A stretch of DNA of 64,000 nucleotides from Candidatus Poribacteria bacterium (GTDB taxonomy: Bacteria > Poribacteria > WGA-4E > WGA-3G), in the NCBI GenBank assembly GCA_028820635.1, contig JAPPIG010000131.1, forward strand, positions 62,001-126,000, given 5' to 3'. Below the pieces are notes generated by a model. The model searched no databases and had not been told where the DNA came from. It saw only the letters and a program-made list of their open reading frames with translations. Positions 37,487 to 46,569 of the stretch are shown piece after piece (within the stretch, counting starts at the first letter, position 1; the number at the start of each line of letters is the position of its first letter). A program made the translations under genes and the position numbers.

Positions 37487-37513
37487 TACGGCACGCGGAG
37501 CGTGCCTGCTACC
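37487..37513. repeat. short palindromic repeat, GTGCC-type, copy 3
   Basis: TACGGCACGCGGAGCGTGCC followed by TGCTACC, differing from 15561-15587 by few bases. It ends four bases from the stop codon of the prepilin peptidase gene. Like the ybeY copy it sits at a gene's 3' end. Confidence 0.65.
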
Positions 37514-37516
37514 ATG

Positions 37517-38320
37517 TTAATTCCACCCAGCCAACTGCAAGTATTTTGTCCAGAGTGGGTCGCCCCATAGTAGAACAACCACTGCAGCACCAGCAAGGAA
37601 GGGTCCATAAGGGATCGGACTTTGCCGACTTTTCTTGCCAGTTGCGATAAGCAGCGTCCCGATAACGGCACCACTGAAGGCAGACAACGCTATCACCATA
37701 GGCAGTTCGGGCCACGCGCCAAGAAACAATCCGATGATCGCCATCAATTTGATGTCTCCACCCCCCATCGCTTTCTTCCGCAGAATTGCACTGCCAACAA
37801 ACGCAATTAACCATAATACCAAACCACCTGCTACAAACCCGATGAGTCGCATCTTTAAATAATCTATATCTTTATTCTGGTATGCTATTGCAGACACTAT
37901 TCCCAACCCAAGTATGAGTCCTGTGAGGCTAATCACATTCGGAATGATATAGTGCTGCGCATCAATTACAAAAATCGGTATCAACAGAGACACAAAAATG
38001 AGTGCATGCAGAAAATCCAGTGTTCTTCCGAATTGGTAATACATCACGAGAAATAGTCCCGCTGTGGCAAGTTCAACTATCGGATAGAGAACGGTTATTT
38101 TCGCTTTACAATGCCGACACTTTCCGCGTAAAAATAGATAACTTAAAAGTGGGATATTGTCATAAAACTTTATTGATTGATTACATTCAGGACAAAAGGA
38201 GCGGCGCGGCGAATAAATCGACATATCTGAACGGGGGATACGGTAGATACAGACATTGAGGAAACTGCCAATTGCTAAACCTAAGAAAAAAATGATGATT
38301 TGTATCCAAATATCGTCCAC
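37517..38320 (-). CDS. prepilin peptidase (A24 family)
   Basis: The 267-aa inner membrane aspartyl protease has the N-methyltransferase region with the CPEC ... CRHC zinc pair (about residues 43-46 and 69-72). The A24 domain follows, with FVIDAQHYIIPN (first catalytic Asp) and GGGDIKLMAIIG (GxGD motif, second Asp). It cleaves and N-methylates type IV pilins and pseudopilins. The start is GTG, 3 bp after the pseudopilin stop, so the two are tightly coupled. Confidence 0.93.
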   Translation of the reverse strand: MDDIWIQIIIFFLGLAIGSFLNVCIYRIPRSDMSIYSPRRSFCPECNQSIKFYDNIPLLSYLFLRGKCRHCKAKITVLYPIVELATAGLFLVMYYQFGRTLDFLHALIFVSLLIPIFVIDAQHYIIPNVISLTGLILGLGIVSAIAYQNKDIDYLKMRLIGFVAGGLVLWLIAFVGSAILRKKAMGGGDIKLMAIIGLFLGAWPELPMVIALSAFSGAVIGTLLIATGKKSRQSPIPYGPFLAGAAVVVLLWGDPLWTKYLQLAGWN

Positions 38321-38323
38321 AGA

Positions 38324-38743
38324 TTACCACCAATATTTTTCGCCTTGTGCAGCGTTCGCGTGATAAACCCTACTAATTTCAGCAATCCCACCTATGCAAT
38401 ATTTTGCTGGGACACGCGAATGATTTTTTGCAATTCCTACTTTATAGTTTTCTTGCATTAACGCATAGTTTCCACCCCAAGGTGTTTTTGGAACGGATTT
38501 CAGATATGTGCCACGCCATCCTTCCACGCCCGGATCAGTTACAAGTTGATCCAAACTTGTTGGATATGTCTGCGTGTGTTTGTAGTATTTCTTTATTCCT
38601 ATTGCGAGCACTTCAACGTCAATATCTGCTTGACTGACTTTTTTGTATTCTGCCCAAGGAGGATAAGAAAGCACGCCAATCACAATCACAACTACAAGCA
38701 ATATAAGAAGTTGAATGCGAGTCATGCCGCTGTTTTTGTGCAT
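38324..38743 (-). CDS. type IV pilin/GspG-like pseudopilin with Gln at position 5
   Basis: The protein is 139 aa from ATG 38743. Leader MHKNSG precedes MTRIQLLILLVVVIVIGVLS, the class III signal and hydrophobic helix. The expected Glu5 after cleavage is Gln here. The body resembles GspG (KYYKHTQTYPTSLDQL, PKTPWGG). It is directly upstream of the prepilin peptidase, which would process it, and downstream of an NtrC-type regulator. The upstream ATG at 38791 adds a segment with no signal character. Confidence 0.75.
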   Translation of the reverse strand: MHKNSGMTRIQLLILLVVVIVIGVLSYPPWAEYKKVSQADIDVEVLAIGIKKYYKHTQTYPTSLDQLVTDPGVEGWRGTYLKSVPKTPWGGNYALMQENYKVGIAKNHSRVPAKYCIGGIAEISRVYHANAAQGEKYWW

Positions 38744-38819
38744 ATTTTCATTGTGGCTATCAGTTATCAGTTTTGGAGCGTAGGCAGGCACAGATGTCCG
38801 CCCTACGACCTAAAGCAAT

Positions 38820-40199
38820 TTAACCTGAATCTGGGCGAGCAATATTGTATTTGTTCATCTTTTTATACAGATTGCTTCTTTCAACTTCCAATACTTCAGC
38901 GGTTTTCCGTATGTTCCAATCATTCTCTTTCAAAGCTGCCAGAATACATTCTGCTTCAGCTGAATCTACCATTGTGCTCAGTGGTGTATTCGATTGATAG
39001 GCAGCAGCGGTGCCGTATATTTCTGTTTGATCCATTTCGATCGGCAAGACTTCAGCAACATCAGTCGGCAGAATTATCTCTCTATTTACCATAATTAGTA
39101 AGCGTTCAACGATGTTTTTTAATTCACGGATGTTGCCGGGCCAGCCGTAAGATTGGAAAATGGGGTACGCTTCTGAGGCAAACGTTTTCGGTGCAGAAGC
39201 CATATTCATTTGCAACCTCTCTGCAAAGTATTTTACAAGTATTGGGATATCTTCTAATCGTTCCCGTAGCGGTGGCACCTCAATAGGCACAATCTTGAGG
39301 CGATAATACAGGTCCGTTCGAAACTCTCCCCGTTCAATTTCCTGCGGGAGGTCCTTGTTCGTTGCAGCAATAATTCGTACATCAACATTCCGAATCTGCT
39401 GGCTGCCGAGTCGTTCAACCTCTCCATATTCAAGCACGCGTAGGACTTTTGCCTGTGCCTTCAAAGTCATATCGCCTATTTCATCAAGGAAAAGTGTGCC
39501 GCCATCGGCAAGTTCAAATCGTCCTTGCCGCATAGAATCCGCACCAGTAAACGCGCCGCGTTCATGCCCAAAAAGTTCGCTTTCAACAAGTTCTTCAGGT
39601 AAGGCTGCACAGTTTAATGGGATAAAGGGATTGTCAGCCCGTTTGCTATGTCTATGGATTGCATTCGCAACGAGCTGCTTACCAGTCCCGTTTTCACCGG
39701 AGATAAGGACACCAAGATCGCTTGCAGCGACCTGACGAATTTCGGCGCGAAGTTTGAAAATGGCATCACTCTCACCTACCATTTCGTCATCAATAACAAT
39801 TTGCGACTTGAGAATCTCATTTTCTTTTGCTAAGCGCGAGAGTTCTAAAAACGGCTCAATATTAGATAGAATTTTATCCATACCCACCGGCTTTGTGACA
39901 TAACGTCTTGCACCAAGTTCCATCGTCTTAGCGGCGATTTCAACATCCTGCTGTGCCGACATCATTACAACATTGAGTTGCGGGTGTTGTTCAAGTAATT
40001 TTCTCAACGTTTCAACACCATCTATGCCGTTTTCCATCATAATATCTAACAGCACAAGATCAATGTCTTCAGATATACAAAGTTGTAACGCTTCTTCTCC
40101 ACTTGAGGCAGTTAAGGTATTGTAACCTTTAATGCTTAGACCTTGGGAAAGCATTTTTAGAATGTTCTTTTCGTCATCTACAATAAGGATTGTATTCAT
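38820..40199 (-). CDS. sigma-54-dependent response regulator (NtrC/PilR family)
   Basis: The 459-aa protein has a receiver domain (1-120) with Asp8-Asp9, phospho-acceptor Asp52 and Lys103. An AAA+ sigma-54 activation domain (about 140-375) follows with Walker A GENGTGKQ (168-175) and GAFTGA (215-220), the loop that contacts sigma-54. The C-terminal Fis-type helix-turn-helix (about 415-455, RKTAEVLEVERSNLYKKM) binds DNA. GAGG lies 8 bases before the ATG. The histidine kinase gene is 46 bp upstream. It likely activates sigma-54 promoters, possibly those of the adjacent pilin genes. Confidence 0.95.
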   Translation of the reverse strand: MNTILIVDDEKNILKMLSQGLSIKGYNTLTASSGEEALQLCISEDIDLVLLDIMMENGIDGVETLRKLLEQHPQLNVVMMSAQQDVEIAAKTMELGARRYVTKPVGMDKILSNIEPFLELSRLAKENEILKSQIVIDDEMVGESDAIFKLRAEIRQVAASDLGVLISGENGTGKQLVANAIHRHSKRADNPFIPLNCAALPEELVESELFGHERGAFTGADSMRQGRFELADGGTLFLDEIGDMTLKAQAKVLRVLEYGEVERLGSQQIRNVDVRIIAATNKDLPQEIERGEFRTDLYYRLKIVPIEVPPLRERLEDIPILVKYFAERLQMNMASAPKTFASEAYPIFQSYGWPGNIRELKNIVERLLIMVNREIILPTDVAEVLPIEMDQTEIYGTAAAYQSNTPLSTMVDSAEAECILAALKENDWNIRKTAEVLEVERSNLYKKMNKYNIARPDSG

Positions 40200-40245
40200 A
40201 TTTCTTCGCCTCTAAATTCAGGATAGTTCATAAGTTATCCACCTA

Positions 40246-42171
40246 CTAACCCTCTTGCATGTCACTCGTTGGTTCGGTTTCATGTGGCATTATAGCAGGT
40301 GCGCTCTCGGTAAGGTATGATGATTCGTTAAAAGTTATCCGTATCGTTGTTCCAGCGTTTTCTTCTGATTCAACTGCTATCTCTCCGCCATGGACGGTAA
40401 CAATGCGGCGGACAATTGCCATACCGAGACCTGTCCCGTAAGACTTAGTCGTATAGTCAGCTGCAAAAAGGTTTTGTTGGGTCTCTTCAGACATGCCGTG
40501 TCCGGTATCTTGCACTTCAAGCGAGATGTTTCTGCTTTTTTTAAATGGTGCAGAAGAAGTTCTAAGACTTAGCGTTCCTCCGTCCGGCATCGCTTCAATT
40601 GCATTCTTAACAAGATTTCCCACTGCCCGTTCCATCTGTTCTTGGTCTAACGAGAGGGGTGGCAGCGGACTCAACTGTTTTTCAACCTTAATATTTTGCG
40701 CTTGAGACAACTCCATATACAATTTTGAAACGGCATTTACAATATCGTTCAAATTAACTGGGTGTCGGTCAGGGACAGGCAATCTTGCATATTGGTGAAA
40801 CTCATCTATTAGTCCACGTATACGGTCAACTTCTTCAATAATTGTTTCTGTGCATTCACCAAAGATTTTCTCAAAAATTGCCGGTTGATCTTTTGCAGCT
40901 TGCAAATTCTCAACAGAGAGTCGAATTGGAAATAGGGGATTTTTAACTTCATGTGCAAGTTGACGTGCAACATCACGCCACACGGCGATTCTTTCTGCTG
41001 CCCGATGCTCCTCCAAACTTCGCTTCAACTCAAGTGCCATTTGGTTAAATCCGTCAGCGAGTGCGCCGACTTCGCCCTTAGATTGAACTGCTATCTGATA
41101 AGTTAAGTTCCCCGCACCGATCTCATTTACCCCTTGCTGAAGTTGTGCAATAGGTCGGGTGATTCGTCGGCTTACGAGATAACTGCTGCAGTATACTAAA
41201 GCAGCCCCGCCACCAATGCTCCACAGCAAAATTACTCTCATCTGATTTTGCCACTGGATACGATACTGATGTGAATAGGCAATAATTAATTCCACAAAAG
41301 GCGATTGATGTGTATCTAAAAAAGGTTTACTGAGGATATCAGCACGGACAACTGTAAAAGTGGGCGTGCGCAAACCGTCATCTGAGGCTTCTGGGGCATC
41401 CGATTGCTGCATATTCTTCAAAGTGACTACCAAATTCTCAATAGGTTTACCTTCCTTCTGATTCACCTGCATTTGCTGCTCCCATTCAGCTTTCAGAGTC
41501 GGTGTACGGTACGCAATATTGTTTAAGGGTATCCACTCCTCCTGTTTATCCATTCTTTTCACCAGAAAAATTGGATGTTCCTCTGGTTGGCTGAGCATAG
41601 CACCTACTAACCATTTTTCGAGAGACTTGCCCCCGGTGACAAACCCCCAATCTAACCATTGCGTAACTTCAACAACCAACTGCGGTTCCTCATCGGTTTT
41701 GATTATCCGCTCACGAATTGTACCTTTTCCCTCTCTGAATGCTGCATCTTCTTTCGCATTTGCTATATCAATATCTTTACTCCCGATACGCGGTTCGTCT
41801 GTCCGCTTACTTAGCACCAATATCCCTTCAGTGTTACCACATTCAAAAACATCAAAATTCGCTGCGGGAAAGACTCTACCACCTCCTCTCTCTGCTCTTC
41901 CTACGGCACTACGCACATCTTGATCTTCACCTTTTGCTTCTACCTCTTTTCGCACTGTATCAACAAACTGCACATACATACGCGAAATGATTGAACTTAA
42001 GGTGAATACATCTTCATCAAGTTGCGCATTAAAAGCACGATCAATCAGAATACTGGCAATTCCAAAGATAACGGCAAACATCAGTAGGAATACCAGACTA
42101 TAAGTAAAAAAAATTTTGTTCTGGAGACGTAGTGTGGATAATTTGTTGAGAACTTTATGAACATATCTCAT
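40246..42171 (-). CDS. membrane sensor histidine kinase with HAMP domain (NtrY-like)
   Basis: The kinase is 641 aa from ATG 42171 (AGGG upstream). TM1 is at about 25-48. A large extracytoplasmic sensor of about 280 residues follows, then TM2 at about 335. HAMP (RRITRPIAQLQQGVNEIGAGNL) comes next, then HisKA with AHEVKNPLFPIRLSVENL (the phospho-acceptor His) and HATPase_c with NLVKNAIEAMPDGG, DTGHGM and GTGLGMAIVRRIV. It pairs with the NtrC-type regulator downstream. The signal is unknown. Confidence 0.93.
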   Translation of the reverse strand: MRYVHKVLNKLSTLRLQNKIFFTYSLVFLLMFAVIFGIASILIDRAFNAQLDEDVFTLSSIISRMYVQFVDTVRKEVEAKGEDQDVRSAVGRAERGGGRVFPAANFDVFECGNTEGILVLSKRTDEPRIGSKDIDIANAKEDAAFREGKGTIRERIIKTDEEPQLVVEVTQWLDWGFVTGGKSLEKWLVGAMLSQPEEHPIFLVKRMDKQEEWIPLNNIAYRTPTLKAEWEQQMQVNQKEGKPIENLVVTLKNMQQSDAPEASDDGLRTPTFTVVRADILSKPFLDTHQSPFVELIIAYSHQYRIQWQNQMRVILLWSIGGGAALVYCSSYLVSRRITRPIAQLQQGVNEIGAGNLTYQIAVQSKGEVGALADGFNQMALELKRSLEEHRAAERIAVWRDVARQLAHEVKNPLFPIRLSVENLQAAKDQPAIFEKIFGECTETIIEEVDRIRGLIDEFHQYARLPVPDRHPVNLNDIVNAVSKLYMELSQAQNIKVEKQLSPLPPLSLDQEQMERAVGNLVKNAIEAMPDGGTLSLRTSSAPFKKSRNISLEVQDTGHGMSEETQQNLFAADYTTKSYGTGLGMAIVRRIVTVHGGEIAVESEENAGTTIRITFNESSYLTESAPAIMPHETEPTSDMQEG

Positions 42172-42247
42172 AAATTTGACCCTGTTGGATTTCACACCGT
42201 TCAAAACAACTGACCAAATTCAACCAAATAATTGGCTTTAAACTCAG

Positions 42248-43681
42248 CTAACGCCTTTTCATTTCACGTGCGATTTGTTCGGTGCGCTGTTTATATCCCT
42301 CAACAGCCGATTGATGGTAGGTTAATTCTTCCGAAAGCATCAAAATACCGTCAGTAAGATGAAGAGCCTGTAATTTGCCTTTTACAGCGACGGTATCCAT
42401 TAGCGTCCGCATCAATTGACACACATTGCTAATATCCCGACTCGGCAAAGTTAGCGTAACATTCGGAATATCTTTATCGGTAAAATCCATCTCTGTTCCA
42501 CGATAGGATGCAGTCTGGCTGTCGTTCATTGAAAGCCCTTCAAACGCTTCTAATCCATCACCCTCATTTCCACTGGGGATTGCTAAATCCGGACCGAGAT
42601 CCTCCCAATGAACAAAAACAACTGCCTTATCCTTCGGTCCAGCAAGGATACCGTTGAGGATAGAATGATTACTCGTAGGGCCTTTCGCAGCAATTACGTT
42701 AGACCCGATACCGCGTTCCTGAATCGATTCAGTATAGAGTTGAACAAACCATTCACCAAGACGACTATTGTCAGCGTAATTATAGAAAACAATGCTACCT
42801 GCACCGTAATATTTCTCAACAGAATCAAGCCATAGAGCAAGATGGTATGCAGTGTTATTGGGATGCGCATAAGGCAGCTGAAAGTTCTTATCTGCGCGTT
42901 GAACACCATCAATCGCAGCGTTTATCCTATCCTCCGAATTCTCCTCAATTCCTGCTGTCATCGCCAAAAAGAATAAACCGACAAGGGAAAAAGCAGAAAA
43001 ACGACCACCGACACCTTCCGGAACAGGAAGTATACCGTAAAACGAATATTCTTGATGAAATTGATAAAGCAGGCTTTTTTCAGTCAAGCCAGTGGTTGCA
43101 ACAATCTGGTTTCGCCACTCTCCGAATTCTTGCTGAAGCCTATCCCGAATAATCATTAACGTCGCGAGAGTTTCACCTGTTTTCCCTGATTTGCTAATCA
43201 CATTAAAAAGTGTTTTGTGTAGCAAGTTGCGCGATTTCAGCATCTCAAGCAATGCTTTCAACCGAACTGGATCAAAGGTATCACCTGTAAAGTAAACCTC
43301 TGGTGCACCACCCCGCTCGGAAGTTGACAACAAATTATGGTACGGATGATTGGCGATTTCGTGGAATACGCGGGCACTCAAATCGGACCCACCAATCCCA
43401 ACAGTTACAAAAGCAGAGAAATCGTTTCTTGCTTTGGTAGACAGGGCAAGGACTTGCTGGATATGTTCTGTTTGTAGATGGCTGCGAGTCCATGCACGTA
43501 GATTTTGTTCTAAGACAGAAAGCGGTGCGTCTACTTCCGCTTTGAACAATGCTTGAATATCTTCTAAACGCGGGTCAACCAGTGTATGTTCATCTTGATC
43601 CTCTGTTTCCGCACAAACGACCATTTTGAGTCTCAAGCCTGAATCGCTTCCCAATTCTATCTGTTTTATCCTTGAATCCAT
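42248..43681 (-). CDS. pgi: glucose-6-phosphate isomerase
   Basis: The 477-aa enzyme interconverts glucose-6-P and fructose-6-P. It has VGIGGSDLSARVF, NVISKSGKTGETLATL (the SIS sugar-phosphate loop), GVGGRFSAFSLVG and ESIQERGIGSNV with the catalytic Glu region. It is shorter than the E. coli enzyme and similar to the short bacterial/archaeal form. It is 76 bp upstream of the histidine kinase gene; no functional link is evident. Confidence 0.92.
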   Translation of the reverse strand: MDSRIKQIELGSDSGLRLKMVVCAETEDQDEHTLVDPRLEDIQALFKAEVDAPLSVLEQNLRAWTRSHLQTEHIQQVLALSTKARNDFSAFVTVGIGGSDLSARVFHEIANHPYHNLLSTSERGGAPEVYFTGDTFDPVRLKALLEMLKSRNLLHKTLFNVISKSGKTGETLATLMIIRDRLQQEFGEWRNQIVATTGLTEKSLLYQFHQEYSFYGILPVPEGVGGRFSAFSLVGLFFLAMTAGIEENSEDRINAAIDGVQRADKNFQLPYAHPNNTAYHLALWLDSVEKYYGAGSIVFYNYADNSRLGEWFVQLYTESIQERGIGSNVIAAKGPTSNHSILNGILAGPKDKAVVFVHWEDLGPDLAIPSGNEGDGLEAFEGLSMNDSQTASYRGTEMDFTDKDIPNVTLTLPSRDISNVCQLMRTLMDTVAVKGKLQALHLTDGILMLSEELTYHQSAVEGYKQRTEQIAREMKRR

Positions 43682-44074
43682 TTATATGCTCTTTATTACC
43701 TCCAAGAATTCGATTTCTTTACAGTAAAATCCTAAATATGTGAATCCTGCCTTGTTAGGTGCGGTTTGAAACAGTGCCATAGATGTCAATTTAAGAACAT
43801 GTCTCTTGTTAGATGTCCTTGTAAACCCGATTTTAGTCCAACACCTTTCGCACCGCTGGTGCTTTGAGTTTGGGGTGATACGGGTTCTATACACATTCCG
43901 CACCGCTGGTGCTGAGATATGATTGACCATAGCCTCGGAGAGGCGAAAGGTGTATAGAAAACGTTGATCCCGCCAAGAGCAAGCCCCAGAGGGGGCGACA
44001 AGTGAATCAGATACACAAACGTTACTCACTAAATTGACGCCTATGGTGAGGTTTGAAACAGTGCCTACAAATAT
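43682..44074. other. 393-bp intergenic region with a cluster of short palindromes
   Basis: No gene is seen. CGCACCGCTGGTGCT occurs at 43852-43866 and again at 43902-43916. GCCTCGGAGAGGC is at 43935-43947 and GCCCCAGAGGGGGC at 43986-43999. The region is bracketed by the direct repeat GGTG(C/A)GGTTTGAAACAGTGCC (about 43758 and 44045). Confidence 0.7.
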
Positions 44075-44854
44075 CTATCTTGTCTTTAGCTTTGCCCAAG
44101 TAGTGGTGAGTTTGCCGTGCGCTTCCACTTTAAGCGTGTCTGGCAACAACTTCTTAATCTCCGCCTGACTAAGAACAGCAGCATAGATCCGTGAATCTTC
44201 AATGTGAACGTCAAGATCGCCGGGACCTCCACCTAAACCACCGTGGCGTTTACCCCAAATAGCCTCAGCATCGTTTGTAGCAAAAGACACAAATTGACCA
44301 AATGTGTAGCCACCGATTTTGTCTCCGTTCCGGTATAGTTTCACGTGTGCAGTACCGTTATCATTTTCATACGAAATCGCCATCATTATCAACTCCCCTG
44401 TTTTCTTTTCCTCAAAACCGGGTTCAGGGTCTTGGGTGCGGTGAAACCATCCGCTCCCTGCCATCCAACGACGATTCTGACGTTCCCCAAAAACAATTGC
44501 GTCAAATGTAGGATCAGATAGGCGGTCAATGGTTAATATTGAGCCTTTCTGTACGTCAAGGTTATCCATGATAGCCCACGACACCAGCGTTTTTTCTTCA
44601 ATATCCGGCCCATCATAGCCACTTGCAATTGCCCATTTTCCGGGGTCAACGTTCAATTGCCCATCCTTAATTTCAGCTCCCATGAGGGTAATATCAGCAA
44701 AGTTACCGGTTATATCTTCCAATTCAACACCCTTCTCAAATGTCCAATGTCCTACAAGATTTTCTGCTTGCTCGCCTTGTCCAAACCCTAACACAGTAAA
44801 GTTAAACAACAGAACAGTACAGAAACAGAAGTGAAAGTATTTCAGGTGATTCAT
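44075..44854 (-). CDS. secreted LamG/concanavalin A-like domain protein
   Basis: The protein is 259 aa from ATG 44854, with GAGGAG 6 bases upstream. The signal peptide ends at about GFG. LVGHWTFEKGVELEDITGN opens a LamG-like laminin/pentraxin sandwich, and HVKLYRNGDKIGGY and EDSRIYAAVLSQAEIKKL close it. Such domains bind glycans. Exported, but no anchor is seen; the ligand is unknown. Confidence 0.75.
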   Translation of the reverse strand: MNHLKYFHFCFCTVLLFNFTVLGFGQGEQAENLVGHWTFEKGVELEDITGNFADITLMGAEIKDGQLNVDPGKWAIASGYDGPDIEEKTLVSWAIMDNLDVQKGSILTIDRLSDPTFDAIVFGERQNRRWMAGSGWFHRTQDPEPGFEEKKTGELIMMAISYENDNGTAHVKLYRNGDKIGGYTFGQFVSFATNDAEAIWGKRHGGLGGGPGDLDVHIEDSRIYAAVLSQAEIKKLLPDTLKVEAHGKLTTTWAKLKTR

Positions 44855-44938
44855 GGTTGTCTCCTCAATTGTCAATTCGGGTTAAGATTTCCAAACCTAT
44901 TGAAATTCAAGTTTAGACTCAATAATCACATCTTCCTT

Positions 44939-45313
44939 TTAAACTCTTCCATATTTATCGTCAAGTCGGACAATGTCTTCCTCATCAAATTGTCCGAAAG
45001 CAATTTCGAGTATCCTATAATCTTTGGCTTCGCCGATGAGTTGATGCTTCGCACCTTGCGGAATAAAAACCGGCTCCATCGGATCGGGGCGTAGCACTTC
45101 ATCCTCAAGTCGAATACATGCACCTTCGTCAAGCGGTATCCACAACTCACTCCGATGGTGATGATACTGATAACTTACCTGTTCACCAGCATGTATTTCC
45201 AAAATTTTGACGGTTACCGGTTGGTTCAGGACGTATTGGATAAAACGTCCCCAAGGTTTTTCTGTTGTCAATATCTCTGCTAAAACTTTAGATGGGTCTT
45301 TTATAGATGGCAT
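44939..45313 (-). CDS. cupin protein, phosphomannose isomerase type II-like
   Basis: The 124-aa single cupin has KPWGRFIQYV, then YQYHHHRSELWIPLDEG with the metal-binding His cluster and Glu, then PVFIPQGAKHQL with the second-motif His. It matches the C-terminal isomerase domain of bifunctional mannose-1-P guanylyltransferase/mannose-6-P isomerase, here free-standing. It may isomerise sugar phosphates for nucleotide-sugar synthesis. Confidence 0.8.
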   Translation of the reverse strand: MPSIKDPSKVLAEILTTEKPWGRFIQYVLNQPVTVKILEIHAGEQVSYQYHHHRSELWIPLDEGACIRLEDEVLRPDPMEPVFIPQGAKHQLIGEAKDYRILEIAFGQFDEEDIVRLDDKYGRV

Positions 45314-45510
45314 CTGTTTCCCAAGACGGTTTTGCCATAGTTTACCACAACTTCAACGGGTAAGGCAAGCACAAAAAATAGGGCGAACAAGGATTCACAG
45401 AATTACAAGATTCACTGAATTATAACATTCCCTACTTGATTTCATTCATCGTAAAAATCAACTATACAATCTATTGACACCGGACAAAAAATAAGATAAA
45501 CTGATGAGTG

Positions 45511-46569
45511 ATGACTGCTAACGCAATTTCAACACTCATTGAACAGAAAATCACCGAAAAGATATTCCCTGGTGCTGTTGTCGCTATCCTCAAAAAAGAC
45601 AGAGTTATCTATCATGCAGCATTTGGACATCGCATCATAACACCGAAGCATGCACCAATGCTCCACGATACGTTGTTTGACCTCGCCTCCCTAACAAAAC
45701 CTATCGTCATCGGAACACTTACCATGCAGTTAGTTACATCTGGTAAGTTGTCGTTAGATGAACCCGCACAGACATACCTACCCGCGTTCAAACAACCGAG
45801 CATTACATGTCGCCACCTTCTTGCACATACCTCCGGTTTACCTGCTTGGAAACCGCTCTATATTGAAACAGATTCACCCAAAGATGTGACAGAACATTTG
45901 GGAAACATGCCGCTTGAAGCTGCCCCTGGTGAGAAGGTTAACTATAGCTGCTTAGGATATATTCTTATGGGGAAACTTATCTCTAACGTCACAGGAGAAG
46001 CGTTAGACAGTTTAGCACATAACGCTATCTTCAAACCACTCAGCATGAACCGCACCTTATACAATCCACCGCAACAGATGCACGATAACTGCGCAGCAAC
46101 AGAAGATTCAAATAGTTTTGAACGTAGAATGGTAAAATCAGGTCAGCACGGTCACTATTATCGTGGTCATAACTGGCGCGAAGGTGTTATTGTCGGGGAG
46201 GTCCACGATGAAAATGCGAATTTCCTTGGTGGTGTTTCGGGTAATGCGGGACTTTTTTCTAATGTGAGAGACCTCATCACCTTTTGCCAAATGTTACTCC
46301 AAGATGGTGGCACGTTTTTATCTCCTGATAGCGTAAAGGCATTGGCAACACCACAAACACCACGTGGTGCCTCCGAACAACGGAGTATTGGGTGGCACAT
46401 CCTTGCTGACGGTTCAATGTATCACACCGGCTTCACTGGCACCTCAATACGGATTGATCTTGAAAAGGGTATAGCTGCGATCTTGCTGACAAATCGGGTT
46501 CATCCGGATGCACAACGCACAGGCATCATTGAATGTCGGAATGAATTCCATAGGATAGTCTTTGGATGA
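45511..46569 (+). CDS. beta-lactamase-fold serine hydrolase, AmiE-like
   Basis: The protein is 352 aa from ATG 45511 (GTG 45508 is adjacent and also possible). It has the SxxK motif SLTK (Ser60, Lys63), then Tyr145-Ser-Cys (YxN position), then HTG near residue 310. No clear signal peptide is seen, unlike penicillin-binding proteins. Its stop overlaps the NamZ start (ATGA). In Bacillus subtilis the serine hydrolase AmiE (MurNAc-L-Ala amidase) is encoded with NamZ, so I infer an amidase for peptidoglycan fragments; esterase is the alternative. Confidence 0.8.
   Translation: MTANAISTLIEQKITEKIFPGAVVAILKKDRVIYHAAFGHRIITPKHAPMLHDTLFDLASLTKPIVIGTLTMQLVTSGKLSLDEPAQTYLPAFKQPSITCRHLLAHTSGLPAWKPLYIETDSPKDVTEHLGNMPLEAAPGEKVNYSCLGYILMGKLISNVTGEALDSLAHNAIFKPLSMNRTLYNPPQQMHDNCAATEDSNSFERRMVKSGQHGHYYRGHNWREGVIVGEVHDENANFLGGVSGNAGLFSNVRDLITFCQMLLQDGGTFLSPDSVKALATPQTPRGASEQRSIGWHILADGSMYHTGFTGTSIRIDLEKGIAAILLTNRVHPDAQRTGIIECRNEFHRIVFG

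Noticed and set aside
39660-39700. Walker A of the NtrC-type regulator reads GTGKQ, seemingly broken
   Set aside because: The Gly-Lys core is intact and sigma-54 activators commonly vary the residue after Lys (usually Glu), so it is a mild variant.
43800-44000. Evenly spaced repeats as a possible CRISPR array
   Set aside because: Only two copies of a 15-bp palindrome with one 35-bp gap, no cas genes; a REP cluster fits better.
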